NCBI GenBank assembly: GCA_934102335.1 | Contig: CAKOSP010000005.1 | Coordinates: 1-64,000 of the forward strand | DNA: 64,000 nt | Direction: 5' to 3' | Origin: an uncultured Bacilli bacterium | Lineage (GTDB): Bacteria > Bacillota_I > Bacilli_A > RF39 > UBA660 | In this document: piece by piece, positions 15,276 through 23,652 of the stretch | How positions within the stretch are numbered: position 1 is the stretch's first letter | How the letters are laid out: each line of letters opens with the position of its first letter | Made by a program: the position numbers and the translations under genes | The notes under the pieces: generated by a model | Seen by the model: only the letters and a program-made list of their open reading frames with translations | Databases searched by the model: none | Told to the model about the DNA's origin: nothing

Positions 15276-16058
15276 TTATTTTATATTTAAGATTCTTTTT
15301 CTAGTACTTTCTTTTATTTTTAATCCATAACGAATGCAATCTTCTTCGGATAAATCTGTATCTTGATAAAACTTTTGATACTTTTTATACATTTGTATTT
15401 TTTTGTAAGTTTCTTCTAAGGACCCTTGAGTACTATTTAAATATCCAATTTTGGCGTATTGACTTTTTATGTTGTTAAAGGTTTTATAAAAATTTTCTTC
15501 TTTCATAAATAAGCATAATTGACATAATAAATCAAGACTTTCAATGTTGGCGTTTCGTTCTAAAATATATGAATTCTCATCTTTTTTGTATAGAAATAGG
15601 GATACTATTCTTTTTCCTTCCTTATAAGGTCGCGGAATAATTGATTGTGTTTTTTGAAATAATTCAAAGATATATTTATATCCATTTTTTATCATGTCAT
15701 TTGGAGAATCTATTAAACATTTACTCATTAAAAATTGATTAGAATGCGCAATTTCATGTCTGATTGCAAATAAAGCTAAATATATTTTTAATAAATCCCT
15801 ATTGGTTTCGTTATACATTTCACTTATACTAATTGTATTTATGTTTAGCCATGTATTCATTTTTTGAGTAGATAAAATTATTTGCATGTTTTGAGGTTGA
15901 AATATTGCAGTGTTTAGACCTTTTTCTTGTACTTTAAAATTTATGTAATCATTATTTATTAGTTCTTTTAAAAGTTGGTTATAAAAATCTAAATTTATTC
16001 CATTTTTTTTAGCATATTCCATTAAGTCTTTTAAAATTTCTAAATAATCTTTATTCAT
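15276..16058 (-). CDS. protein with an HExxH motif, possible metallopeptidase
   Basis: A 260-residue hydrophilic protein. The segment LALFAIRHEIAHSNQFLM contains HEIAH, the zinc-metallopeptidase HExxH pattern with hydrophobic flanks, at about residues 105-109; a later ERNANIESL could supply a third ligand glutamate. No signal peptide, so it would act in the cytoplasm. Start ATG 16058 is chosen because GGGAGA lies 5 nt upstream; a TTG at 16076 would start before that site. The overall family is not recognised, and a bare HExxH match can occur by chance. Confidence 0.6.
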   Translation of the reverse strand: MNKDYLEILKDLMEYAKKNGINLDFYNQLLKELINNDYINFKVQEKGLNTAIFQPQNMQIILSTQKMNTWLNINTISISEMYNETNRDLLKIYLALFAIRHEIAHSNQFLMSKCLIDSPNDMIKNGYKYIFELFQKTQSIIPRPYKEGKRIVSLFLYKKDENSYILERNANIESLDLLCQLCLFMKEENFYKTFNNIKSQYAKIGYLNSTQGSLEETYKKIQMYKKYQKFYQDTDLSEEDCIRYGLKIKESTRKRILNIK

Positions 16059-16128
16059 TAAGTTTCTCCCTTGCAATTTTTGTTTTATATTATATTGTTT
16101 TATAATATGATTGTCAATTTTATTAAAT

Positions 16129-16161
16129 GTAACTTAGTTGTAACTTATAGTGACATATAAT
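16129..16161 (+). promoter_or_regulatory. direct-repeat operator and -10 of the ABC transporter
   Basis: GTAACTTA at 16129-16136 and 16140-16147, 11 bp apart (one helical turn), then 8 bp to TATAAT at 16156-16161. There is no good -35 hexamer. This is the classic layout of an activator site for OmpR/PhoB-family response regulators; the regulator at 19500 is the obvious candidate. Confidence 0.65.
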
Positions 16162-16183
16162 CTATATTGAAAGAGAGGTTTTT

Positions 16184-16855
16184 ATGGAAATTTTAAAAGT
16201 TGAAAATTTAACAAAAGTTTATGGTAAAGCTTCTACAAAGGTAGTAGCCCTTGATCATGTTTCTTTTTCAGTAGAAAAGGGAGAATTTGTAGCAATTGTC
16301 GGGGCATCTGGAAGTGGTAAATCAACTCTTTTACATTTAATTGGTGGTGTTGATAGACCTACTAGTGGAAAAGTATTTGTTGATGGGCAAGATATATATC
16401 AATTAAATGATGATAAACTTGCTATTTTTAGAAGACGTCAAGTTGGTTTAATTTATCAGTTTTATAATTTAATACCCATTTTAAATGTAGAAGAAAATAT
16501 AACGTTGCCATTAGCATTAGACAATCGTAGTGTTGATAAAGAAAAATTAGATAATATGATTAAGACTTTGGGACTTGAAAACAGAAGAAAGCATTTGCCT
16601 AACGAACTTTCTGGTGGACAACAACAAAGAACAAGCATTGGTAGAGCTTTGATTACTAATCCTACTATTATACTTGCTGATGAACCAACTGGTAATTTGG
16701 ATTCTAAAGCAAGTGAGGAAATTGTTTCTCTTTTGAAAAAAACAAATAAAGAATATAAACAAACAATTATTATGATTACTCATAATTTGGAAATAGCTAA
16801 ATGCGCTGATAGAATTATAAAAATTGAAGATGGAAAAATAGTTGAGGAGGTTTAA
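16184..16855 (+). CDS. ABC transporter ATPase, MacB/BceA type
   Basis: The 223-residue ATPase has Walker A GASGSGKST near residue 38, the signature LSGGQQQR near 142 and Walker B ILADEPTGNLD near 162. It belongs to the LolD/MacB/BceA subfamily (VENLTKVYG..., HLIGGVDRPTSG). With the permease that follows it forms a mechanotransmission-type complex, in Firmicutes usually linked to antimicrobial peptide sensing and resistance. AGAGAGG precedes ATG 16184. It is separated from the permease start by 1 bp and is expressed from a promoter with a direct-repeat operator. Confidence 0.95.
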   Translation: MEILKVENLTKVYGKASTKVVALDHVSFSVEKGEFVAIVGASGSGKSTLLHLIGGVDRPTSGKVFVDGQDIYQLNDDKLAIFRRRQVGLIYQFYNLIPILNVEENITLPLALDNRSVDKEKLDNMIKTLGLENRRKHLPNELSGGQQQRTSIGRALITNPTIILADEPTGNLDSKASEEIVSLLKKTNKEYKQTIIMITHNLEIAKCADRIIKIEDGKIVEEV

Positions 16856-16856
16856 T

Positions 16857-19448
16857 ATGAACTTGCTTAATAAACTTACTATCAAAAATTTGAAATTAAA
16901 TAAAAAAAGAACAATCGTTACTATAATTGGTATAATGTTATCAGTGGCTTTAATTACTGCTGTAACTACTATTTATGTTAGTGGTGTAAAAAGTTTAGTA
17001 ACGTATGAAAAACTAGTAAAAGGAAATTATCATGCTGAATTTTTAAATGTTCCTTTAGATGATGTTGCCAAAATAAAAAATAACTTGGGAGTAGATAAAG
17101 TATTTTTAACTCAAGAAGTTGGATATGCTAAAATAAGCGAATCTAAAAATGTTAATAAACCGTATGCTTATGTACTAGCTTTTGATAAAGATTCTTTGAA
17201 AAATTTATCAATATCTTTAATTGATGGAAGGTTACCAGAAAATGCCGATGAGGTAGTTATTTCAAATCATTTGTTAACTAATGGTAGAGTTAAATTAAAT
17301 GTTGGTGATGAAATTACTTTAGACATTGGAAAAAGATATATTGATAATGATAAACTTGATCAAAGTAATCCTTATAATAAATCTGGAGAAATAATTAAAG
17401 ATACGTATAGCAAGACATATAAAATAGTTGGTATTTCTAAAAGACCTACTTCTAGTATTGAACCATATACAGCACCTGGATATACTTTTATAACCTTGTT
17501 AAATCAACCTGATAAAAATAATGATGTTAATGTTTTTGCTTTATATAATAAAGCTGGTTCTAAACAATATAGTAAAGTTACGGCAAATATATTAGAAATT
17601 GATGAAAAAGTTTATGATAATTATTTAAATGATAGTTTTAAAACTGAACAAGAATTTGATGAGATCTTATCTGAAGTTAATAAAGCCAAATATGGGGTTA
17701 ATTTAAATCAATATTTAATAATGCTTGAAAATAATCCTATAGAAAATAATGGTTTGAATGAATTAATTTATGTTGTTTATATTGTATGTATCATAATTGT
17801 TGTTACTTCTGTATTTTGTATAAAAAATAGTTTTGATATTTCAATTACAGAAAAAACTAAACAGTATGGAATGTTAAGAAGTATTGGCGCTACTAAAAAA
17901 CAAATTAAGAAAAATGTTTTTTATGAAGCTAGTATTTTAGGTTTAATAGGAATCCCTTTAGGTTTATTATTAGGATTTATAGCTTCATATATTTTAATTT
18001 TAATTACTAATTATTTATTAGCAGATGCATTTACTGAAGGTTTAAAATTAGTCTTATCTTATTCTGTGGTATCTTATATTTTTGCTATAATTTTGGGTAT
18101 AATAACAATATATTTTTCAGCGTTTAAAAGTGCTCATAAAGCTAGTAAAGTTAGTCCTATTGAATCTATAAGAAATAGTGCTTCTATAACTGTTAAGGCT
18201 AAAAAACTAAAAACACCTAAAATAATTAATAAATTATTTGGAGTAGGTGGAGAAATATCTTTTAAAAATTTAAAACGTAATAAGAAAAAATATAGAGTAA
18301 CAGTTTTATCAATAATTATTTCTGTGGCTGTGTTTATATCTTTGACCTATTTTATGAATATTTTTATGGCCTCAATTAATAGGGAAATATCATATAGTAA
18401 ATATAATTTATCATATAGTATTTCTATTTCTAATAAAGATAATGAATTACTTTCTAAAGTTTTAGAAACAACTAAGTTAGATAATATTAAAGAATATACT
18501 ATGCTTAGAAATGTGTCACTTAAAGTAAATGATGCTAAGTTTAATAGTGAGTATATGAATCTTTTAGGGGATTATGAAAGTGATAGTTTTGTAAATGTTA
18601 TATCAGTTGGAAATGACCAATACGAAAGATTTATTAAAAATAATAAATTAAATTATAATGATTGTAAAGATAAGGGTATTTTAATTGATAATGTAAGATT
18701 TCAATTACAAGATGAAAATAAAAAAACAAAAAAATATGATATGCGAGTATTTAGCTATGAAAAAAATGACGTTATTAATTTAGAAGGAAATAAAACTGTT
18801 ACTGTAGCAGCAGTTTTAAATACAAGACCTTTTGGTTTAGCTAATAACTATAATACTAAGTATTTACTAGTAACTGATGAATATTTTGATTCATTAGTGA
18901 AAGATAACTTATTTTATGAATTATTTTATGATTCAAGTAATGCTAAAGAACTTGGTGATGATATAGACAATATTTTAAACGGTGAATCATATAGTGTAAA
19001 TAATTATGAAGATAATATTCAAGTTATTAAGAAAATGTTATTATTAGTCGGTATATTTTTATATGGATTTATTATAGTTATAACTTTAATTGGGGTTACT
19101 AATATATTTAATACTATAACAACTAATATGGAACTTAGAAAACCTGAATTTGCTATGTTAAAATCCGTTGGTATGACAAAAAAAGAGTTTAATAAAATGA
19201 TTAGATTAGAAAGTGCGCTCATGTGTATTAAATCGTTATTTTATGGAATATCTATTGGGTTAGTAATTTCTTATATTATTTATTATGTATTTGGAGCTTC
19301 AGAGGGATTAGAATTTAACGTTCCATTCAATGGAATAATTATTTCTTGCTTATTTGTGTTTATTTTAATTTCTATTTTGATGAAGTATTCAATAAGTAAA
19401 ATAAATAGACAAAATACAATTGAAACTATTAGAAATGAAAATATTTAA
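16857..19448 (+). CDS. FtsX-type ABC transporter permease
   Basis: The 863-residue membrane protein has two FtsX repeats. TM1 is at about 20-40, followed by a large extracytoplasmic domain of about 250 residues. A three-helix bundle at about 305-435 ends in the KVSPIESIRN-type coupling segment, and a second half has TM near 485, another extracellular domain and three helices to the end (RQNTIETIRNEN). This is the Vex/YknZ/BceB-like layout; the two similar extracellular domains fit Vex3 or MacB-like duplications better than BceB. Start ATG 16857 is chosen for GAGGAGG just upstream. Substrate is unknown. Confidence 0.92.
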   Translation: MNLLNKLTIKNLKLNKKRTIVTIIGIMLSVALITAVTTIYVSGVKSLVTYEKLVKGNYHAEFLNVPLDDVAKIKNNLGVDKVFLTQEVGYAKISESKNVNKPYAYVLAFDKDSLKNLSISLIDGRLPENADEVVISNHLLTNGRVKLNVGDEITLDIGKRYIDNDKLDQSNPYNKSGEIIKDTYSKTYKIVGISKRPTSSIEPYTAPGYTFITLLNQPDKNNDVNVFALYNKAGSKQYSKVTANILEIDEKVYDNYLNDSFKTEQEFDEILSEVNKAKYGVNLNQYLIMLENNPIENNGLNELIYVVYIVCIIIVVTSVFCIKNSFDISITEKTKQYGMLRSIGATKKQIKKNVFYEASILGLIGIPLGLLLGFIASYILILITNYLLADAFTEGLKLVLSYSVVSYIFAIILGIITIYFSAFKSAHKASKVSPIESIRNSASITVKAKKLKTPKIINKLFGVGGEISFKNLKRNKKKYRVTVLSIIISVAVFISLTYFMNIFMASINREISYSKYNLSYSISISNKDNELLSKVLETTKLDNIKEYTMLRNVSLKVNDAKFNSEYMNLLGDYESDSFVNVISVGNDQYERFIKNNKLNYNDCKDKGILIDNVRFQLQDENKKTKKYDMRVFSYEKNDVINLEGNKTVTVAAVLNTRPFGLANNYNTKYLLVTDEYFDSLVKDNLFYELFYDSSNAKELGDDIDNILNGESYSVNNYEDNIQVIKKMLLLVGIFLYGFIIVITLIGVTNIFNTITTNMELRKPEFAMLKSVGMTKKEFNKMIRLESALMCIKSLFYGISIGLVISYIIYYVFGASEGLEFNVPFNGIIISCLFVFILISILMKYSISKINRQNTIETIRNENI

Positions 19449-19453
19449 TAATT

Positions 19454-19473
19454 AGGGCTTTAGCCCTTTTATT
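19454..19473 (+). terminator. short hairpin terminator
   Basis: AGGGCT-TT-AGCCCT followed by TTTTATT between the permease gene and the response-regulator promoter; it probably separates or attenuates the two units. Confidence 0.65.
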
Positions 19474-19474
19474 A

Positions 19475-19483
19475 TGTTATAAT
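19475..19483 (+). promoter_or_regulatory. extended -10 promoter of the response regulator
   Basis: TGTTATAAT, predicted start about 19490, giving a 10-nt leader that begins with GGAGAG. Confidence 0.65.
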
Positions 19484-19499
19484 TTATGTGGAGAGAAAT

Positions 19500-20156
19500 A
19501 TGAAAATACTATTAATCGAGGATAATTTAACTATAATTAAAGCTTTAAAATATAATTTGGAATTAAATAATTATGAAGTTGATTATGTGACTAGTTTTTC
19601 TGAGGCTTTGACCTATTTAAATAATAATTTGCCAGAATTAATTATTTTGGATGTTTCTTTACCTGATGGTGATGGTTTTTCTTTATATGAAAACTATATT
19701 AGTAAAAAAAATGTTTCAACAATATTTTTAACTGCTAAAGATGACGAAGATGACATAGTTAAAGGGCTAGAATTAGGTGCGGATGAATACATTACCAAGC
19801 CTTTTAGTATGAAAGAATTGCAAGTTAGAATTAATAGAATTTTAAAAAAGAATAAAAAAGATAGTGTAATTAAAATTGGAGATATTATTTATGATTATGA
19901 AAAGATGGAAGTATATAAAAATAATCAAAAAATAATTTTATCTTCAATTGAGCTTAAATTAGTTGATTTGCTTTTTAATAATATTAATAAGGTAGTTAAA
20001 AGAAGTACGATTTTAGATAAAATATGGGAGTGGACCGGAAATGATGTTGATGATCACACAATTACTGTTTATTTTAAAAGAATTAGAGAAAAATTGGGAA
20101 CAAATATTATTGTAACAGTTAAGGGAATTGGATATAGAATTGATTATGAAAAATAG
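19500..20156 (+). CDS. OmpR-family response regulator
   Basis: The 218-residue protein has a receiver domain (IEDN at 6-9, phosphoacceptor Asp51 in LDVSLPDGDG, Lys in TKPFSMKEL near 100) and a C-terminal winged helix with KRSTILDKIWEW and DDHTITVYFKRIREKLG. The start ATG 19500 fits the GGAGAG site; an upstream start at 19488 would precede it. It overlaps the kinase gene by 11 bp and lies directly downstream of the ABC permease gene. It is expected to bind the GTAACTTA direct repeat at 16129 and activate the transporter. It resembles VncR and BceR. Confidence 0.93.
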   Translation: MKILLIEDNLTIIKALKYNLELNNYEVDYVTSFSEALTYLNNNLPELIILDVSLPDGDGFSLYENYISKKNVSTIFLTAKDDEDDIVKGLELGADEYITKPFSMKELQVRINRILKKNKKDSVIKIGDIIYDYEKMEVYKNNQKIILSSIELKLVDLLFNNINKVVKRSTILDKIWEWTGNDVDDHTITVYFKRIREKLGTNIIVTVKGIGYRIDYEK

Positions 20157-21354
20157 AGTTAAATATAAAAACACTTTAAAAATGAGTATGTTAGTTGTTA
20201 GTTTATTCATTATTGTTTTTTCTTTTGTTAGTTTGTGGCAATATAAAAAATATGAAAAAAACTTTAATGATAAATTGATACTTATTATATCAAATATTAA
20301 AGAAACTTATCCAACAATTGATGAAAGTAAACTCATGCAAATTTTAAGTAGTGAAAGTGTCGATACATCTTTACTGGATAAGTATAGTTTAGATTTAAAT
20401 AATATCAGTTTAATGAATTCTAATAATGGACTGTTTTATAAATATCTTTTGTTGAATATATCTATAATTCTGAGCTTAGTTTTAATAATAATATTGATAT
20501 TTATAATTTATGAACGGAAAAAGAGTAAAGAAATAAACGAGATAATTAAATGTATTGAGCAAATTAACAAAAAAAATTATGCTTTAAATATAGATAAAAT
20601 AAGTGAAGATGAACTTTCTATATTAAGACAAGAAATATATAAGACAACTATTATGCTAAAAGAAGATGCTTATAATTCTAAAAAAGATAAATTAGAACTT
20701 AAAGATTCTTTATCTAATATTTCTCATCAACTTAAGACCCCACTTACTTCAATACTGATAATTTTGGAAAATTTAGAAGACAATCCTAATATGGATAATA
20801 TAGTACGTCTAGATTTTATTAGAGATATTAAAAGAGAAATAATTAATATAAATTTTTTAGTACAGTCACTATTAAAACTTTCTAAACTTGAAACAAATAC
20901 CGTTCATTTTTTAAATAAAAAAATTTTATTAAAAGATATTGTTTTGGAAAGTGTTAAAAATGTTAGCTTAATAGCTGAAGTAAAAAATGTAAAATTAATT
21001 GTGGATGAAAACGAAACTGCTTATGTTTATTGTGATGAAAAATGGCAGATTGAGGCTTTTTCTAATATTATTAAAAATTGTATTGAACATTCCTATATAG
21101 GTGGAGTAATAAATATTAGAATTGATGAAAATAATTTGTATACACAAGTTTTAATAAAAGATAATGGTGATGGTATATCTAAAAAAGATATTAAACATAT
21201 TTTTGATAGATTTTATAAGGGTGAAAATTCTAGTCATGATAGTATAGGTATAGGTCTTTCTTTAGCTAAAACTATAATTGAAAAAAGTAATGGTAATATA
21301 TCTGTTACTTCAGATAAGAATGGTACAGAATTTGTTATAAAGTATTTTAAATAA
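20146..21354 (+). CDS. sensor histidine kinase
   Basis: Two membrane segments (about 14-33 and 105-127) enclose an extracytoplasmic loop of about 70 residues. The kinase core follows: H-box NISHQLKTPLTS with His194, N-box NCIEHS, G1 DNGDGIS and G2 GIGIGLSLAKT. The 402-residue size and moderate sensor loop resemble VncS. BceS-type kinases have almost no loop, so this one may sense a ligand itself. Start ATG 20146 overlaps the end of the regulator gene; a TTG at 20128 is less likely. Confidence 0.92.
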   Translation: MKNRVKYKNTLKMSMLVVSLFIIVFSFVSLWQYKKYEKNFNDKLILIISNIKETYPTIDESKLMQILSSESVDTSLLDKYSLDLNNISLMNSNNGLFYKYLLLNISIILSLVLIIILIFIIYERKKSKEINEIIKCIEQINKKNYALNIDKISEDELSILRQEIYKTTIMLKEDAYNSKKDKLELKDSLSNISHQLKTPLTSILIILENLEDNPNMDNIVRLDFIRDIKREIININFLVQSLLKLSKLETNTVHFLNKKILLKDIVLESVKNVSLIAEVKNVKLIVDENETAYVYCDEKWQIEAFSNIIKNCIEHSYIGGVINIRIDENNLYTQVLIKDNGDGISKKDIKHIFDRFYKGENSSHDSIGIGLSLAKTIIEKSNGNISVTSDKNGTEFVIKYFK

Positions 21355-21363
21355 TTAAATTTT

Positions 21364-21379
21364 ATGTTAAAGTTAACAT
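21364..21379. promoter_or_regulatory. palindromic operator candidate upstream of the SDR gene
   Basis: ATGTTAA-AG-TTAACAT is a perfect 7+7 inverted repeat ending 21 nt before ATG 21401. It has no T-run, so it is more likely a dimer-binding site than a terminator. Confidence 0.45.
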
Positions 21380-21400
21380 GAAGATAGGAGATTTTAAATA

Positions 21401-22204
21401 ATGAAAACAGTTGTTGTTACTGGTAGTGCCAGGGGTTTTGGTTATGCAATGTTGGAACTTTTTAGAAAAAGAAATTTTAATGTTGTATTATGTGATATAA
21501 ATTCAGATGCTTTAAAAGAGGCTTTCGAAAGATTAAATAATGTTAATTCTAAGGCTAAAATATTATCTTTTAAAGTTGATGTTACTTCTGAAGAAGACAT
21601 TCAAAAACTTATAAATGAGACTTTGAAAGAAACTGGTAGTATTGATATTTGGATTAATAATGCTGGTGTAAATCAGACTAATAATCCAATATGGGATGTT
21701 GATACTAGAGTAATAGATAGACTAATTGATATAGATTTAAAAGGTACTATTTTATGTTCAAAGCTTATTATGCCAGTGATGATTAAGCAGAAAAGTGGTC
21801 AGATTTATAATGTTGAAGGGCATGGAAGTAATGATGCGACAATTATGGGACTTTCAATTTATGGCACTACCAAAAGAGCGGTTACTTATTTTACTGAAGC
21901 GCTTGCTTATGAGGCAAAAGAATGTGGTACGAATGTGTTAATTGGTAAAATAACTCCTGGTATAATGATTACAAATTTTATTAGTACTTCTTTGGGCGAT
22001 GGTGAAAAAATAGATCTTGATGATAAAACTAAAAAAATCTATAATATCTTAGGTGATTATCCTGAAACTATAGCGGAGTATATGGTTGATAAAATAATTA
22101 ACAATACTAAAAATAATGTTAAATTTGCTTGGCTTACTAATAAAAGAGCAGCATGGAGATTTATGACTTGTGCTTTTAATAAAAGAAATTTTTTTGAAAA
22201 ATAA
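21401..22204 (+). CDS. short-chain dehydrogenase/reductase, NYC1/NOL-like subgroup
   Basis: A Rossmann-fold NAD(P)-dependent oxidoreductase of 267 residues: TGSARGFGYA nucleotide loop at the N-terminus, NNAGVNQ near 88 and YGTTK near 158. The stretch YNVEGHGSNDATIMGLSIY places a GS pair 11-12 residues before the catalytic Tyr instead of the usual Ser 13 before it. From memory this matches chlorophyll-b-reductase-like (NYC1/NOL) SDRs, which also occur in non-photosynthetic bacteria. Substrate here is unknown. AGGAGA precedes ATG 21401. Monocistronic, with a palindrome upstream and a terminator just after. Confidence 0.88.
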   Translation: MKTVVVTGSARGFGYAMLELFRKRNFNVVLCDINSDALKEAFERLNNVNSKAKILSFKVDVTSEEDIQKLINETLKETGSIDIWINNAGVNQTNNPIWDVDTRVIDRLIDIDLKGTILCSKLIMPVMIKQKSGQIYNVEGHGSNDATIMGLSIYGTTKRAVTYFTEALAYEAKECGTNVLIGKITPGIMITNFISTSLGDGEKIDLDDKTKKIYNILGDYPETIAEYMVDKIINNTKNNVKFAWLTNKRAAWRFMTCAFNKRNFFEK

Positions 22205-22227
22205 AAAGGGATTAATTCCCTTTTTTA
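22203..22227. terminator. bidirectional terminator
   Basis: AAAAAGGGA (22203-22211), loop, TCCCTTTTT (22217-22225). Shared by the convergent SDR and 157-residue genes. Confidence 0.85.
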
Positions 22228-22685
22228 AATATTCTTTTTATACCGCCTTTATTCTCATACTCATCTAAAGAGATAATTAAACCTTCATTTTTTAATTGTA
22301 TAATCTTTAAAATGTCCTTTAGTTTGTGATTTAATAGCTCACGTTCTAAATAAAGAATATTTAGTAAAGTTATATCGGCATTTTTGGCTAAGAATATTCG
22401 GTGATTTAGAATGTTGATTTTATCTTTTAAAACTTTATATATTCTTATTATTTGTTCATGGGACATGGCATTAACTAATTTGTAATCTACAATCCATTCT
22501 TGGTCTTTAAAATAATTAATTGTTTCTTCTTTTGTAAATCTTATAAATTCATTTGGATTACTTTCACTAATATTGTTTTTGTTTATGTCTTTTTGTACTT
22601 TTAATGGAATTCCAATTTTAGTATTTTGTAATAAAATTAAATCACTTTTTTGAATGTACAAACCATTTTCTGTTAATATTTTCAT
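22212..22685 (-). CDS. uncharacterised protein, 157 residues
   Basis: I do not recognise it. The first half has short beta-prone stretches (DLILLQNTKIGIPLKV); the second half is helical (ILNHRIFLAKNADITLLNILYLERELLNHKL) and the C-terminus is basic. No membrane segment. A strong AAGGAGGT site precedes ATG 22685, supporting a real, well-translated gene. The stop lies inside the terminator stem shared with the SDR gene. It stands alone on the minus strand. Confidence 0.65.
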   Translation of the reverse strand: MKILTENGLYIQKSDLILLQNTKIGIPLKVQKDINKNNISESNPNEFIRFTKEETINYFKDQEWIVDYKLVNAMSHEQIIRIYKVLKDKINILNHRIFLAKNADITLLNILYLERELLNHKLKDILKIIQLKNEGLIISLDEYENKGGIKRIFKKGN

Positions 22686-22795
22686 AATACCTCCTTGTAT
22701 GTAAATTCCATATTACACCTATTTTAAAAAAATAGCTACAATTATTTAATTGTTAATTAAATTTTTATATTGTATAATTGATGTAGGTGATTTAA

Positions 22796-23326
22796 TTGAA
22801 AAGAAAACAGTTAGTGGATTTGATTATTGCTATTTTTTTAATACTTACTGGATGTAGTTTGTTAGTATTTCCTTTAGTAAATTTTTTAAATGTCAAAAAT
22901 ATTTTTTTAGGGGTTTTAATTATTTATGCCATTTTAAACTTTATTAAATTTTTGTTAACATTTAAATCTAAAGATTATGAAGGTTTGTTAACTTTTTTAG
23001 CATCAGTTGTTACAATGATTGTAGCTTTAAAGGTAGATATTTCTTTAAAACCATGGAATTTAGCCATAACATTATTTGTATGGATTATAATGATGTCTTT
23101 GATAAAATTAAAGAAAAGTGACTATTACAATGATCGAAATAGTAAAATGTGGATAATTAAGATTGCTAATTTGATTTTATTTATTGTTGCGGGTATTTTG
23201 GCCACGATTAATTTATATTATACAGTGGATATTCAAATTCTTGTATTAGGCTTTTTCTTCTTTATTAATGGGATTTTAGAGCTTGTTGATCCACTTGCTA
23301 ATTATATTCTCGATGAAAAAAAGTAA
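22796..23326 (+). CDS. multi-span membrane protein, DUF308/HdeD-like
   Basis: The 176-residue protein has six hydrophobic segments in tight hairpins (about 6-28, 33-53, 62-80, 87-103, 120-139, 144-163), the pattern of HdeD/DUF308 membrane proteins, whose function outside acid stress is unclear. The start is TTG 22796 because AGGTGA (22785-22790) lies 5 nt upstream and there is no in-frame ATG there. TATAAT at 22773-22778 would start the mRNA just before the ribosome-binding site. It is followed 40 bp later by spoVS. Confidence 0.75.
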   Translation: MKRKQLVDLIIAIFLILTGCSLLVFPLVNFLNVKNIFLGVLIIYAILNFIKFLLTFKSKDYEGLLTFLASVVTMIVALKVDISLKPWNLAITLFVWIIMMSLIKLKKSDYYNDRNSKMWIIKIANLILFIVAGILATINLYYTVDIQILVLGFFFFINGILELVDPLANYILDEKK

Positions 23327-23366
23327 TATTATTTAAAAATATGCCTATATTTTATTAGGAGGCATT

Positions 23367-23627
23367 ATGGAAATAATTAAAGTATCGTCTAAGTCTAATC
23401 CTAATAAAGTTGCTGGTGCAATAGCGAGTATTTTTAGAGAAAATCATCAGCTAGAAATTCAAACAATAGGTGCTGGAGCTTTAAATCAAGCTATTAAGGC
23501 TGTGGCTATAGCAAGGGGATTTGTTGCTCCATCTGGCGATGAACTAGTAATTGTGCCGTCATTTAATGATCTTTATATAGGTGATGATGCAAAAACTGCG
23601 ATAAAATTATTAATAATTTCAAAATAA
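23367..23627 (+). CDS. spoVS: stage V sporulation protein S (SpoVS) family
   Basis: The 86-residue product matches the family along its whole length: LKVSSKSNPNKVAGAIA-type N-terminus, the IQTIGAGALNQAIKAVAIARG core and FVAPSGDELVIVPSF. SpoVS proteins are small ALBA-like, probably nucleic-acid-binding factors; in Bacillus subtilis loss of spoVS alters sporulation and septation. It also occurs in non-sporulating bacteria, so it does not show that this organism forms spores. TTAGGAGG precedes ATG 23367. A terminator follows immediately. Confidence 0.95.
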   Translation: MEIIKVSSKSNPNKVAGAIASIFRENHQLEIQTIGAGALNQAIKAVAIARGFVAPSGDELVIVPSFNDLYIGDDAKTAIKLLIISK

Positions 23628-23652
23628 AAAAGATTGTAAACAATCTTTTTTT
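23626..23652. terminator. bidirectional terminator
   Basis: AAAAAAGATTG / CAATCTTTTTT with a TAAA loop between spoVS and the convergent FGE-fold gene. Confidence 0.85.

Noticed and set aside
16547..16885. 112-codon open frame antisense to the ABC ATPase
   Set aside because: Chance frame opposite a conserved gene; no start signals.
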